A stretch of 64,000 nucleotides of DNA from an uncultured Porphyromonadaceae bacterium (GTDB lineage Bacteria > Bacteroidota > Bacteroidia > Bacteroidales > Muribaculaceae), in NCBI GenBank assembly GCA_947567425.1, contig CANOLV010000004.1:62001-126000 (forward strand), read 5' to 3'. Made by a program: the position numbers and the translations under genes. The first letter of the stretch is position 1, and each line of letters starts with the position of its first letter. This document shows positions 44,671-53,254 of the stretch, piece by piece. Below the pieces are notes generated by a model. The model did not search any database. It was given only the letters and a program-made list of their open reading frames with translations, and was not told where the DNA came from.

Positions 44671-46656
44671 TTAATTTGCAAGTTGCTCTTTAAGGGATTC
44701 GAGTTCCATCGTGCTCAGCTCCCACTGGCTCATGGCGTTGTCGAGTTTCTTATGAAGCGAGGCGTGCAGCTCGAATATATCGCCGTCGACATTCCCGTCG
44801 GCGATTTTTGATTCGACTTCTGCCACCCGGCTCTCTAACTCCGCTATCTCGGCTTCTGCGTCGGCCACTTTCTTTTCGGCGCGTTTCAGCATCTTGGCCC
44901 GTTCGCGCTGTTCTGCGTAAGTCAAGCGTCCGGCCGAAGGTTGGGTTTGAGCCGACGGCTTCTGTACGTCGGCCTTTTTTGTGTCAGACGTCGAGGCTGA
45001 CGGGGACTTTGCTTGAGGTTGGTTTTTATAGCCAAGTTCATTGAGCGATGCGAGGCGTTTCTTCTCCAGAAACTCATATATGCCTCCTAAGCACTCCTTG
45101 ACCTTCCCATCGCCGAATTCATATACTTTCTCGACGAGTCCGTCGAGGAATTCCCTGTCGTGGCTTACGAGAATCACGGTCCCGTTGAATTCCTTGATGG
45201 CTTGTTTAAGGATGTCTTTGGTGGCCATGTCGAGGTGGTTGGTCGGCTCGTCGAGTATCAGCAGGTTGACGGGTTCGAGCAGTAGTTTTATCATGGCCAG
45301 ACGGGTCTTTTCGCCTCCCGACAGCACTTTGACCTTTTTGTCGGAAGCTTCGCCTCCGAACATGAACGCTCCAAGTATGTCGCGTATCTTTGTGCGTATG
45401 TCGCCGACTGCCACGCGGTCTATTGTGTCAAACACTGTCAGGGTCTCGTCGAGCATCTGAGCCTGGTTCTGCGCGAAGTATCCGATCTTGATATTGTGGC
45501 CTATCTTCAGATTCCCGGTAAAAGGGATTTCGCCCATTATGCATTTCACGAGAGTGGATTTGCCTTCGCCGTTTTTCCCGACGAAAGCCACCTTCTCTCC
45601 GCGTTTTATAGTGAATGTGGCGTGATCAAATACCTGATGCTCTCCGTATGCCTTGCCTACGTTGTCGGCTATGACTGGATAGTCGCCGGATCTCGGGGCC
45701 GGCGGGAAACGCAGGTTAAGGTGCGACGTGTCGACCTCGTCGACTTCGATGCGTTCGATTTTCGCAAGCTGCTTTATACGGCTCTGGACCTGTACGGACT
45801 TGGTGGCCTTATAGCGGAACCGCTCGATGAAGTCCTCCGTGTCCTGGATCTGCTTCTGTTGGTTTATGTAGGCGCGTCGTTGCTGTTCGAGGCGTTCCTG
45901 ACGCAGCGCCACGTATTTGGAATAGTTTACGGAATAGTCGTAAATCTTGCCTAACGAGATCTCTATGGTGCGGTTTGTCACATTGTCGATGAATGCCCTG
46001 TCGTGGCTCACGAGCACTACTGCATTGGCCTTGGTCATAAGGAAGTTCTCCAGCCACTGTATGGATTCGATGTCGAGGTGGTTGGTCGGCTCGTCGAGAA
46101 GCAGTACGTCGGGGTGTGTCAGAAGCAGTTTGGCAAGCTCTATGCGCATGCGCCAGCCGCCGCTGAACTCCGCTGTCGGCCTGTCAAAGTCGGAGCGTTT
46201 GAACCCGAGTCCGGCGAGGGTCTTCTCGATCTCTGCCTCCGCGTTTTCGCTCTCTTCCATGGCTATACGTTCGGTCAGTGCCGTGATCCGGTCGATGAGC
46301 TTCTGATAGTCGGCTGATTCATAGTCGGTCCGCGACGAAAGCTCCGCGTTCAGGCGGTCAAATTCTTCGTGTAGCGATTTTATGTGGGAGAAAGCCGTGC
46401 GCACTTCTTCAATGACCGAATTGGAGTCGGTTATGGTCATGTGCTGAGGCAGATAGCCTATAGTGATGCCTTGCGGCACGGCCACTTGTCCCGACGTAGG
46501 ACGCTGGATGCCGGCTATGATTTTGAGCATGGTCGACTTGCCTGCTCCGTTTTTGCCGACCAGTGCTATCTTGTCTTTCTTGTTTATGACATAATTGATG
46601 CTGTCAAACAGGCTTTTTGCACTGAATTCTACTGAAAGATTCTGTATGGAGATCAT
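44671..46656 (-). CDS. ABC-F family ATPase (Uup/EttA-type)
   Basis: The 661-aa cytoplasmic protein has two ABC domains and no membrane segments. Domain 1 has Walker A GKNGAGKST (about 37-45), signature FSGGWRMR and Walker B LLLDEPTNHLD; domain 2 has GKNGEGKST, LSGGEKTRLAM and LILDEPTNHLD. A linker with helical character (about 235-310) joins them, and a charged coiled coil (about 580-661) forms the end. ABC-F proteins act on the ribosome, resolving stalled or antibiotic-bound states. The C-terminal coiled coil recalls Uup, which also binds DNA. Which subfamily this is cannot be settled by eye. Confidence 0.93.
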   Translation of the reverse strand: MISIQNLSVEFSAKSLFDSINYVINKKDKIALVGKNGAGKSTMLKIIAGIQRPTSGQVAVPQGITIGYLPQHMTITDSNSVIEEVRTAFSHIKSLHEEFDRLNAELSSRTDYESADYQKLIDRITALTERIAMEESENAEAEIEKTLAGLGFKRSDFDRPTAEFSGGWRMRIELAKLLLTHPDVLLLDEPTNHLDIESIQWLENFLMTKANAVVLVSHDRAFIDNVTNRTIEISLGKIYDYSVNYSKYVALRQERLEQQRRAYINQQKQIQDTEDFIERFRYKATKSVQVQSRIKQLAKIERIEVDEVDTSHLNLRFPPAPRSGDYPVIADNVGKAYGEHQVFDHATFTIKRGEKVAFVGKNGEGKSTLVKCIMGEIPFTGNLKIGHNIKIGYFAQNQAQMLDETLTVFDTIDRVAVGDIRTKIRDILGAFMFGGEASDKKVKVLSGGEKTRLAMIKLLLEPVNLLILDEPTNHLDMATKDILKQAIKEFNGTVILVSHDREFLDGLVEKVYEFGDGKVKECLGGIYEFLEKKRLASLNELGYKNQPQAKSPSASTSDTKKADVQKPSAQTQPSAGRLTYAEQRERAKMLKRAEKKVADAEAEIAELESRVAEVESKIADGNVDGDIFELHASLHKKLDNAMSQWELSTMELESLKEQLAN

Positions 46657-46712
46657 TTATTTCGTTTAGTGGTGGCTGTCACAGGTTGTGCCGGAAGCTT
46701 TGATGCACCCCT

Positions 46713-47789
46713 TTATTTCGTGCCGAGTTCGCGTATGGCTCCTGTGACCGGATTGAATATGAGATATGCGGGAGCTTTTTTGTCGCTGAATATCTTCGGG
46801 TCGAGTCCGAAAACTATGCCGTACTGGGCCGCGTCGACTGAACCTTCCCATACGGTGTTTCCACGGAAAGAGATTTTAACCGAGGCTGTTCCCGGGATGC
46901 AGTAGGCCACGCCTCCTTCCGGAAATTTTTTTGTCTCACCCTTTTCGTTGACCGGAAGTTTGCCGCGGTCGGTGACGTTGACGGAGATGGTGATAGGATC
47001 GCCCGAAAGATCGTCGGCGTCAACGATTCCGTCGATTGCCGATACACGTGCGAGAACGCTTTTCGACGACTCTTCGGCAGGCACGAATGTCATGGTGCTT
47101 ACGGTGGTCTCGGTCTGGGTTGTGCCGACAAACATTGCAGTCAGGGCCGCTTCTTGCGCGGCTATTTCGTCGACGATTATCTGCATGGCTTTACCGTCAG
47201 GGGGCATCTGGTCGGCCTGTCCGGTGACGAGGTCTGTCCTGCTCTGGCGAAGGTCGTAGATCTTTTGGGCGGCGAGTTCGGCGCGTTTTGCCGACGACTG
47301 GCTCTGCAGCATCTCCTCGCTGACGGCATGACGGGCTGCGGCGGTCTCCAAAGGAGTGGGGGCCGCTTTGACCGGTTCCGGCAATACCGGTCTCTCCGGG
47401 ATGGTGACATCTTCAGTGTTTATCGCCAAAGGCATTCCGTTTTCGTCGACTACGATGAACGGTGTCTGTCCGGCGCGGAACTGCATCAGATACTGTTCGG
47501 CGTTGTTGGCGCGGCCTCTGGCATTGACTGTCACCGACTTTATGTCCCATGATTCAGAAGGCTCCGAGATCGGGGTGTCGGAGTTGAGATATTTTTTAGC
47601 GTATTTATAGAATTCGCCTGGCTGGTTTACGGTGTGCACGGCCTCGACTGTTATGTCGAGCACGGTGGTAGGTAATGTATACACCAGGCCATAATCATTT
47701 GCTTTTGAAGCTGAAAGCTTGGTGGTGGTCTGAGCCGGAGCCGCTAATGTGGCGGCGAGGCAGATTAGGGTCGTTAGCTTCGTTTTCAT
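46713..47789 (-). CDS. DUF4831 family exported protein
   Basis: The 358-aa protein has a signal peptide (about 1-19) and then strand-rich segments, with GLVYTLPTTVLDITVEAVHT near residue 33-52 as the best family marker. A helical Ala/Glu/Gln-rich part (about 140-215) follows, then a second strand-rich part ending in AQYGIVFGLDPKIFSDKKAPAYLIFNP, which spans residues 320-346. DUF4831 has no known role; it is widespread in Bacteroidales. It is probably periplasmic. It lies between nnrDE and the ABC-F gene with 56-57 bp gaps. Confidence 0.8.
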   Translation of the reverse strand: MKTKLTTLICLAATLAAPAQTTTKLSASKANDYGLVYTLPTTVLDITVEAVHTVNQPGEFYKYAKKYLNSDTPISEPSESWDIKSVTVNARGRANNAEQYLMQFRAGQTPFIVVDENGMPLAINTEDVTIPERPVLPEPVKAAPTPLETAAARHAVSEEMLQSQSSAKRAELAAQKIYDLRQSRTDLVTGQADQMPPDGKAMQIIVDEIAAQEAALTAMFVGTTQTETTVSTMTFVPAEESSKSVLARVSAIDGIVDADDLSGDPITISVNVTDRGKLPVNEKGETKKFPEGGVAYCIPGTASVKISFRGNTVWEGSVDAAQYGIVFGLDPKIFSDKKAPAYLIFNPVTGAIRELGTK

Positions 47790-47846
47790 GTTGAGAAGAT
47801 GCTGAAGTTATTCTGTGTTGATTTATTTTGCTTATGTTTAGAGTTG

Positions 47847-49358
47847 TCACGACATTATGTCGCGGATGGCCTTTCCTGTACATTCGGCTATGTCGGTGGC
47901 CATCACCCCGTATTCGCCGTGAAGTTCTTGTGCCAGACAACCTGCGCGACCATGTATGAATGCTCCTAACGCGGCCGCCACATCGGGCATGAAGCCCTGT
48001 CCGGCCAGCGAAGCGATGATGCCTGTCAGCACGTCGCCGCTTCCCGGAGTGGCAAGTGCCGGTGTACCGTTGTCGATGAAGTATATTTTGCCGTCAGGGC
48101 GCACGACGCATGTGTAGTGGCCTTTCAGAAGTATGATCAGATTGTAGTAGGTCGCCTTGTCGATGGCTGTCTTTAATCTTGCTTCGTGGGAATGGTGTTC
48201 GCCGAACAGCCGGTCGAATTCGCCTGCATGCGGCGTCATCACCGACATGGCCGGAATATGGTCGAGAAGGGTGGGACGCTGTGCTATGCAGTTTATCGCG
48301 TCGGCATCGATGATGATGGGTTTCGTCATGCCGTTGATGAATTTTTCCACGGCTTTCACGGTATATTCATGTGTGCCGATTCCGGAGCCGATTGCTATGG
48401 CGTTGTAGTCGTGCTTGACGTTGATGTCGGTGATTAAAAGCTCATTGTGGTCGGCTTGGAACATTGCTTCCGGCAGGGCTGTCTGAAGGCAGTTGAATCC
48501 GCACCGTGGTGCGTGGATCGACAGCTTTCCGACACCCGACCTGAGTGCTCCACGGCCGCACATCTGCGCTGCTCCCATCATGCCGTAGCGTCCGGCCACG
48601 AGCAGGACATTGCCGAGGTCGGCTTTCGACACGAATGCATTGCGGGGCGAGAGCAGGCGTCGGGCATCCGACTGCTCAAGAAGGTAATATGGCGATCCGA
48701 CAGATCTGACTTCGTCGCCGGCCATCTTTATGTCGAGCACTTTCCATTCGCCGAGAAATTCGGCATTGTCGGCTATGAAGAATGCCACGCGGGGAAATTC
48801 TACCGCGAGGGTCAGGGTGGCATGGATGACGTTGCGGCTCAGGTTGCGGTCGTTCCATTCGGCAAACATTCCTGAAGGAATGTCGATGGACACGATCGTG
48901 GCGCGGGAATTGTTGATATAGTCCACGAGCGACTGAAATCCACCGGTAAGGGTCTCTTTCAGTCCGGAACCGAAGAGGCCGTCGATGACGAGTGCGTCGG
49001 GCGATATATATGGCGGTGTGAAGTCGCCGCTGACTTCTGTAAATGATGACGGATTCTGGGCTACGAGCAAGTCGCGGTAATGGGCACATGCCTCGCTCAG
49101 CTTATTGAATATGTTGAACAGAAGTGTCTCCACCGTGTAGCCTTCGTCGATGAGCATGCGGGCGACGGCTAAGGCGTCTGCACCGTTGTTGCCGGGTCCG
49201 GCAAACACGATGACGGTCTTGTTCGGACGCCATCGCGACACTATTTCCCATGTGACAGCCTGGGCCGCTCTCTCTACAAGCTCTATCGAACTTACGCCGT
49301 CGTTGTCGATGACCGTACGCTCTATAGTCCTGATCTGGTCGTTAGTGAATATTTTCAT
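47847..49358 (-). CDS. nnr: Bifunctional NAD(P)H-hydrate epimerase / ADP-dependent dehydratase
   Basis: This 503-aa fused enzyme repairs NADHX and NADPHX, damaged forms of the nicotinamide cofactors. The N-terminal epimerase (about 1-215) has VIVFAGPGNNGADALAVARML and the catalytic-site strand VIDGLFGSGL. The C-terminal ADP-dependent dehydratase (about 225-500) has VMTPHAGEFDRLFGE and the ATP/ADP-binding GTPALATPGSGDVLTGIIASL, read in two parts. Length and order match the standard NnrED fusion (E. coli yjeF). The enzyme is cytoplasmic. It heads a leftward run and has a -7 element TAAATTTG 52 bp upstream. Confidence 0.95.
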   Translation of the reverse strand: MKIFTNDQIRTIERTVIDNDGVSSIELVERAAQAVTWEIVSRWRPNKTVIVFAGPGNNGADALAVARMLIDEGYTVETLLFNIFNKLSEACAHYRDLLVAQNPSSFTEVSGDFTPPYISPDALVIDGLFGSGLKETLTGGFQSLVDYINNSRATIVSIDIPSGMFAEWNDRNLSRNVIHATLTLAVEFPRVAFFIADNAEFLGEWKVLDIKMAGDEVRSVGSPYYLLEQSDARRLLSPRNAFVSKADLGNVLLVAGRYGMMGAAQMCGRGALRSGVGKLSIHAPRCGFNCLQTALPEAMFQADHNELLITDINVKHDYNAIAIGSGIGTHEYTVKAVEKFINGMTKPIIIDADAINCIAQRPTLLDHIPAMSVMTPHAGEFDRLFGEHHSHEARLKTAIDKATYYNLIILLKGHYTCVVRPDGKIYFIDNGTPALATPGSGDVLTGIIASLAGQGFMPDVAAALGAFIHGRAGCLAQELHGEYGVMATDIAECTGKAIRDIMS

Positions 49359-49409
49359 CAGGTTAAGACAATTTTAACATTCTCCGAATGCCTCGTAAAA
49401 AAGCTATGG

Positions 49410-49417
49410 CAAATTTA
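49410..49417 (-). promoter_or_regulatory. -7 element of the nnr unit
   Basis: The minus strand reads TAAATTTG. No clear -33 at 19-21 nt. Confidence 0.45.
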
Positions 49418-49578
49418 CGATAAAAAGCTGGATTTTACACCGTCAGAATGAAATTTTGGCGATGATGATTCCATCCGTAGCCTAAAATAAACTCTGTCGC
49501 CATACGTTGGACGACTGTGGCGGTGCGTTTGAGATTATAAAGATGCCGCTTTTGTGACCGGCTCTGCTATCCTGGAAT

Positions 49579-50787
49579 TTAATTCCGTGAGGTCCGGGAA
49601 GTCGATTCCGTGGAGTGGTCCGGTATGTCTTTGCCGAAAAAGTGGTTGATTATGACAGCGAGTGCTCCGTCGCCGGTGACGTTGCAGGCTGTGCCGAAGC
49701 TGTCCATGGCTATATAGAGGGCTATCATCAATGCAAGCATCTGCTCGTTGAATCCCAGGATTGTGCTCAGCAGGCCCAATGAGGCCATTATGGCTCCGCC
49801 GGGTATGCCGGGGGCGGCTATTATGGTGATTCCGAGCATGGCTATGAAGTGGACAAACATGCCGAGACTGTACGGCTCGCCGTGCATTATAAGCAGGGCA
49901 AGGGCGCATGCCACGATCTTGAGTGTGCTGCCCGACATGTGTATGGTGGCGCACAGAGGCACTACGAACCCGGCTATGTCCTCGTTGACGCCGAGCTTGA
50001 TCGTCTGCCTTAACGTGACGGGGATCGTGGCCGCCGACGACTGTGTGCCGAGGGCGGTGAAGTAGGCGGGCATCATGCCGCGCAGCATCTTGAACGGATT
50101 GCCGTGTGAGAAGCATGCCGCGATGCAGTACTGGAGCACGAGTATGAACACGTGCAGCAGGAAAATCACGGCTATGATCTTTATGAAAGTAGTCAGAATA
50201 ATTCCCACTTGCCCGACGACCGTCATATTTAGAAATATGCCGAAGATATATACCGGCAGCAACGGCAAGATGGCCACATCTATGCTCTTGGCCACGATGG
50301 TCCTGAACTCTTCAAATCCGTGGCGCAAGGAATTGCCTTTTAAAAATGCGATTCCGAGTCCGAGCATGAACGCCAGCACAAGCGAAGTCATTACCGACAT
50401 GAGTGGGGGTATGTCGACCGTGAAGTATGGCGAGATGTCGGCACCTGACTCCACGGTTGCGAGCGACTGTTCGCCGCCAATGAGCGACGGGAATGTCAGA
50501 ACGCCGGTGAAGTATGATATCATACCTGCTAAAAATGTGGCGAAGTAGGCCAGGAGCGCGGTGGCTACAAGGAGCTTTCCGGCTCTTCGTCCGACGTCGG
50601 CGATGGCAGGTGTGACGAATCCTACAATGATCATCGGAATCATAAATCCGAGAAACTGCGAAAATACGGAGTTGAATGTGGCGAAGATGCGTGTCGACCA
50701 CATCGGCGACACATATCCGAATGCGATTCCTGATACTATGGCGAGGGCTATTTTCCCTAAAAGACCAATTTTAATCCTTGACTTCAT
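49579..50787 (-). CDS. Dicarboxylate/amino acid:cation symporter (DAACS family)
   Basis: The start is placed at ATG 50787 (MKSRIKIGLLGKIALAIVSG); the in-frame upstream part to 50832 is unlike the family. The 402-aa membrane protein has the GltPh-type plan: eight transmembrane helices and two re-entrant loops. The serine-rich first hairpin appears as LGTQSSAATIPVTL, followed by VPLCATIHMSG, and the substrate region as MALYIAMDSFGTACNVTGDGA, read in two parts. The expected cargo is glutamate, aspartate or C4-dicarboxylates with Na+ or H+. It has its own -7 element and is divergent from hpt. Confidence 0.93.
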   Translation of the reverse strand: MKSRIKIGLLGKIALAIVSGIAFGYVSPMWSTRIFATFNSVFSQFLGFMIPMIIVGFVTPAIADVGRRAGKLLVATALLAYFATFLAGMISYFTGVLTFPSLIGGEQSLATVESGADISPYFTVDIPPLMSVMTSLVLAFMLGLGIAFLKGNSLRHGFEEFRTIVAKSIDVAILPLLPVYIFGIFLNMTVVGQVGIILTTFIKIIAVIFLLHVFILVLQYCIAACFSHGNPFKMLRGMMPAYFTALGTQSSAATIPVTLRQTIKLGVNEDIAGFVVPLCATIHMSGSTLKIVACALALLIMHGEPYSLGMFVHFIAMLGITIIAAPGIPGGAIMASLGLLSTILGFNEQMLALMIALYIAMDSFGTACNVTGDGALAVIINHFFGKDIPDHSTESTSRTSRN

Positions 50788-50829
50788 TGCCGGCGGGTGG
50801 GTTTGGTGGTGAAAGGTGTAATATACACA

Positions 50830-50837
50830 CAAATTTA
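50830..50837 (-). promoter_or_regulatory. -7 element of the symporter gene
   Basis: The minus strand reads TAAATTTG, 43 bp upstream of the proposed start. It supports the shorter start codon at 50787. Confidence 0.5.
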
Positions 50838-50882
50838 AGAATAAAAAAGGGATGCTAAAGGTTCGGAACCGTTGTTTTTTAT

Positions 50883-50890
50883 TAATTTTG
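50883..50890 (+). promoter_or_regulatory. -7 element of the hpt-adk unit
   Basis: TAATTTTG lies 20 bp before the hpt ATG at 50911, so it overlaps the upstream in-frame extension and supports the later start. Confidence 0.5.
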
Positions 50891-50910
50891 CAGAAAAGAA
50901 TTATACCACG

Positions 50911-51450
50911 ATGGACAAAGTGACATACAATGGCATGAATTTCGTGCCTTACATTACCAATGAGACCATACAGGAGCGTATCTCGGACTTGGCCGGCCGC
51001 ATAGAGAAGGAGTATGAAGGGCGTTCGCCGTTGTTTCTTTGTGTGCTTAACGGCGCGTTTCCGTTTGCCGCAGATCTTTTCCGTGCGGTGAATCTTGACT
51101 CTGAAATATCGTTTATACGTCTGAAGAGCTATGAGGGCACTTCCACGACGGGAAAGATCAAAGAGGTGCTCGGATTGACTGAAAATCTGGAGGGCCGCGA
51201 TATAATAGTGGTCGAGGACATCGTGGACACCGGGCGTACTATCAGCAAACTTGTCGAGGATCTGAAAGCCAAGAATCCCGCGTCGGTGCGTGTGGCCACT
51301 CTGCTGTTCAAGCCGGCGGCCGAACAGTGCGGCGTGGTGCCCGATTATGTCGGGTTTGAGATTCCGACTAAATTTATCATAGGTTTCGGTCTGGATCTCG
51401 ACGGCAAGGCGCGCAATCTGCGTGACATATACGTGCTTGAAGGAAATTAA
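50911..51450 (+). CDS. hpt: Hypoxanthine phosphoribosyltransferase
   Basis: The 179-aa enzyme salvages hypoxanthine (and often guanine) to IMP/GMP using PRPP. The PRPP-binding motif is VVEDIVDTGRT (about residues 100-110), the flexible-loop segment is KSYEGTSTTGKI, and the C-terminal FIIGFGLDLDGKARNL fits the base-binding end. I use ATG 50911 because the 13 residues before it in the open frame overlap the -7 element. The neighbour adk, 65 bp downstream, is in the same purine-nucleotide pathway, so co-transcription is likely. Length is normal. Confidence 0.95.
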   Translation: MDKVTYNGMNFVPYITNETIQERISDLAGRIEKEYEGRSPLFLCVLNGAFPFAADLFRAVNLDSEISFIRLKSYEGTSTTGKIKEVLGLTENLEGRDIIVVEDIVDTGRTISKLVEDLKAKNPASVRVATLLFKPAAEQCGVVPDYVGFEIPTKFIIGFGLDLDGKARNLRDIYVLEGN

Positions 51451-51515
51451 TCGGGTTTATTCCCGAAAGCTTGTCTGCTTAATGATACTATAACCAAAAT
51501 TATTTTAAAAGGAAT

Positions 51516-52091
51516 ATGTTCAATATCGTTATTTTCGGTGCGCCAGGAAGTGGTAAAGGCACTCAGAGTGAGAAACTTATTGATGAGTACGGACTGTTTC
51601 ATATATCTACCGGCGAGGTACTCCGTGACCATATTGCCCGCGAAACCGATCTGGGAAAAGTGGCCGAGAGCTATATATCGCAGGGACAGCTGATTCCTGA
51701 CGATCTTATGATTGACATCCTCGACAGGGTGCTTGAAGATAATCCGGAGTCGGCGAAAGGTGTGATTTTCGATGGATTTCCGCGTACCATACCTCAGGCT
51801 AAAGCATTGAAGGATATGCTCGGAAAGCGAGGCTCTGAAGTCCATGCTGTGGTCGGTCTTGAAGTTGACGACGATGAACTGGTGGACCGTCTGGTCAAAC
51901 GCGGGCAGATGAGCGGCCGTGCCGACGATAATCCCGAGACTATCAGCCAGCGTCTGAAGGTCTATCATTCGCAGACCTCCCCGTTGCGCGATTACTATAT
52001 CGGCGAGGGCAATTATCATGCCATTCCCGGCTCAGGCGATGTAGACGCCATTTTCGCTACGATTAAGAAGTCCATCGACAGTAAGAAGTAG
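51516..52091 (+). CDS. adk: Adenylate kinase (short form)
   Basis: Adenylate kinase balances ATP, ADP and AMP. The 191-aa protein has the P-loop GAPGSGKGT (residues 8-16), the AMP-binding HISTGEVLR and FDGFPRTIPQA, and RLVKRGQMSGRADDN at the lid. The lid is the short type without the zinc cysteines of the Gram-positive long form, normal for Bacteroidota. An AAGGAA sequence 5 nt before ATG is one of the few Shine-Dalgarno-like sites in the window. No promoter is visible in the 65-bp gap to hpt. A bidirectional terminator follows. Confidence 0.97.
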   Translation: MFNIVIFGAPGSGKGTQSEKLIDEYGLFHISTGEVLRDHIARETDLGKVAESYISQGQLIPDDLMIDILDRVLEDNPESAKGVIFDGFPRTIPQAKALKDMLGKRGSEVHAVVGLEVDDDELVDRLVKRGQMSGRADDNPETISQRLKVYHSQTSPLRDYYIGEGNYHAIPGSGDVDAIFATIKKSIDSKK

Positions 52092-52122
52092 GGACCGGCG
52101 CTTACGGATATATAAGTCATAA

Positions 52123-52161
52123 AATAAGGCTGACATCCTTCGATAGAGTGTCAGCCTTATT
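52123..52161. terminator. Bidirectional terminator between adk and tRNA-Leu
   Basis: AATAAGGCTGACA (52123-52135) pairs perfectly with TGTCAGCCTTATT (52149-52161). It serves adk on the plus strand and the tRNA gene on the minus strand, whose 3' end is only 4 nt away. Confidence 0.8.
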
Positions 52162-52164
52162 TCG

Positions 52165-52248
52165 TACCTGAAGTGGGACTCGAACCCACACAGCCGTAAT
52201 GGCCAAGGGATTTTAAGTCCCTCGTGTCTACCATTCCACCATTCAGGC
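52165..52248 (-). tRNA. tRNA-Leu (anticodon UAA)
   Basis: The 84-nt gene folds into a cloverleaf with acceptor arms GCCTGAA and TTCAGGT (first pair G-U), an anticodon stem AGGGA/TCCCT around CTTAAAA giving anticodon TAA, a long class II variable arm, and a TGTGGGTTCGAGTCCCACT T-arm. The discriminator base is A, as needed for leucine. The CCA end is not encoded. It decodes UUA and possibly UUG codons. It has an exact consensus promoter inside the end of the preceding gene. Confidence 0.95.
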
Positions 52249-52282
52249 AGTCATGTGCGGTGTATGCACCGCTTCGACGGAG

Positions 52283-52314
52283 CAAAGGTAGTAAGATATT
52301 TTGGAATATGCAAA
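52283..52314 (-). promoter_or_regulatory. Promoter of tRNA-Leu
   Basis: The minus strand has TTTG (plus CAAA 52311-52314), a 20-nt spacer and TACCTTTG (plus CAAAGGTA 52283-52290). The promoter ends 35 bp before the mature tRNA and begins 4 bp after the stop codon of the upstream SDR gene. Confidence 0.8.
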
Positions 52315-52317
52315 TGC

Positions 52318-53169
52318 TCAGTCTGCGTAGATCATCTTTCGGGTCATGCCACCGTCTATTATGATGTTCTCGCCGTTTATGAAGTCGTTGCCGGGCATGG
52401 CGAGGAACAAGCACATCCGGGCTATGTCGTCGGGGGTTCCGACACGTCCTGAAGGATGCTGAGTGTGATCTGCGTCCGAGAGGTCGCTGTAGTCTTTGGT
52501 GGCTATCCATCCGGGAGAGATGGCGTTGACTGTAATTCCGAGCGGCGACAGCGATGCCATAAGCGCGTGGGTCAGTGACATTATGCCGCCTTTTGAGGCG
52601 GAGTATGCTTCTGTGCCCGGTTCGCTCTGCTTGAATCTGGTGGAGCAGATGTTTATGATCCGGCCGTAGGTATTGCGCTCCGGCAGTTGCGATCTATGTA
52701 TGGACAGATATCGCGCCGTCACGAACACGGGGCGCAGGTTGACTGCCATGATTCTGTCGAATTCGGCAGGCGAGGTTTCGGCCAGCGGGGTAAATCTGCT
52801 TATGCCGGCATTGTTGACAATTATGTCGATGTCGCCCCAAGAATCAATTATCCGGCCCATGCACGATTCGAGTGCGTCGACGTCGGCCACATCGGCGGGA
52901 TAATATTGCGCTCCTGTGCTTTGGGCAGTGGCATTGCCCGCTTTCCGGTCGGTATCGCAGAATGCCACTCTGCATCCGGCATCGCGGAATGCCTTGACTA
53001 TTGAGGCTCCGATACCGGAAGCTCCACCGGTGACAAATACACGACGAGGGGGAAATTTGAAGCACACGGTTCCGGGTCTGGCTCCCGACGGGGTGGTCTT
53101 GGGGCGGTAAGCCGGTCGGTGCGGACCCCGATGCTCCTCCATTTTCTTTTCAAGATAGTTGTCGGCCAT
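52318..53169 (-). CDS. Short-chain dehydrogenase/reductase
   Basis: The 283-aa enzyme has a classical SDR fold after an unusual, basic and Pro-rich N-terminal extension of about 40 residues. The NAD(P)-binding motif is TGGASGIG, the structural motif NNAGIS, and the active site Y-x-x-x-K is in AYSASKGG with Ser in ICST. FCDTD at the end of strand 2 favours NAD(H) because an Asp is placed there. Sequence resembles 3-oxoacyl-ACP reductase-like SDRs, but the substrate is unknown. It is cytoplasmic. It ends directly at the tRNA promoter. Confidence 0.88.
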   Translation of the reverse strand: MADNYLEKKMEEHRGPHRPAYRPKTTPSGARPGTVCFKFPPRRVFVTGGASGIGASIVKAFRDAGCRVAFCDTDRKAGNATAQSTGAQYYPADVADVDALESCMGRIIDSWGDIDIIVNNAGISRFTPLAETSPAEFDRIMAVNLRPVFVTARYLSIHRSQLPERNTYGRIINICSTRFKQSEPGTEAYSASKGGIMSLTHALMASLSPLGITVNAISPGWIATKDYSDLSDADHTQHPSGRVGTPDDIARMCLFLAMPGNDFINGENIIIDGGMTRKMIYAD

Positions 53170-53254
53170 ACTTTTATTGAAGAGTCATTTAACGACGTTC
53201 CCGGCCGTCGTGACAGGCGGTCGGGAACGCGATGTTGTTGTGTCGCGGAGATTG

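Noticed and set aside
44616..47846. Regular 55-57 bp gaps between M13, ABC-F, DUF4831 and nnr genes as a shared element
   Set aside because: The gap sequences share no obvious motif, so the equal spacing is probably coincidence.
52165..52318. tRNA-Leu as an integration (att) site of a mobile element
   Set aside because: No integrase, direct repeat of the tRNA end, or foreign-looking genes are present on either side.
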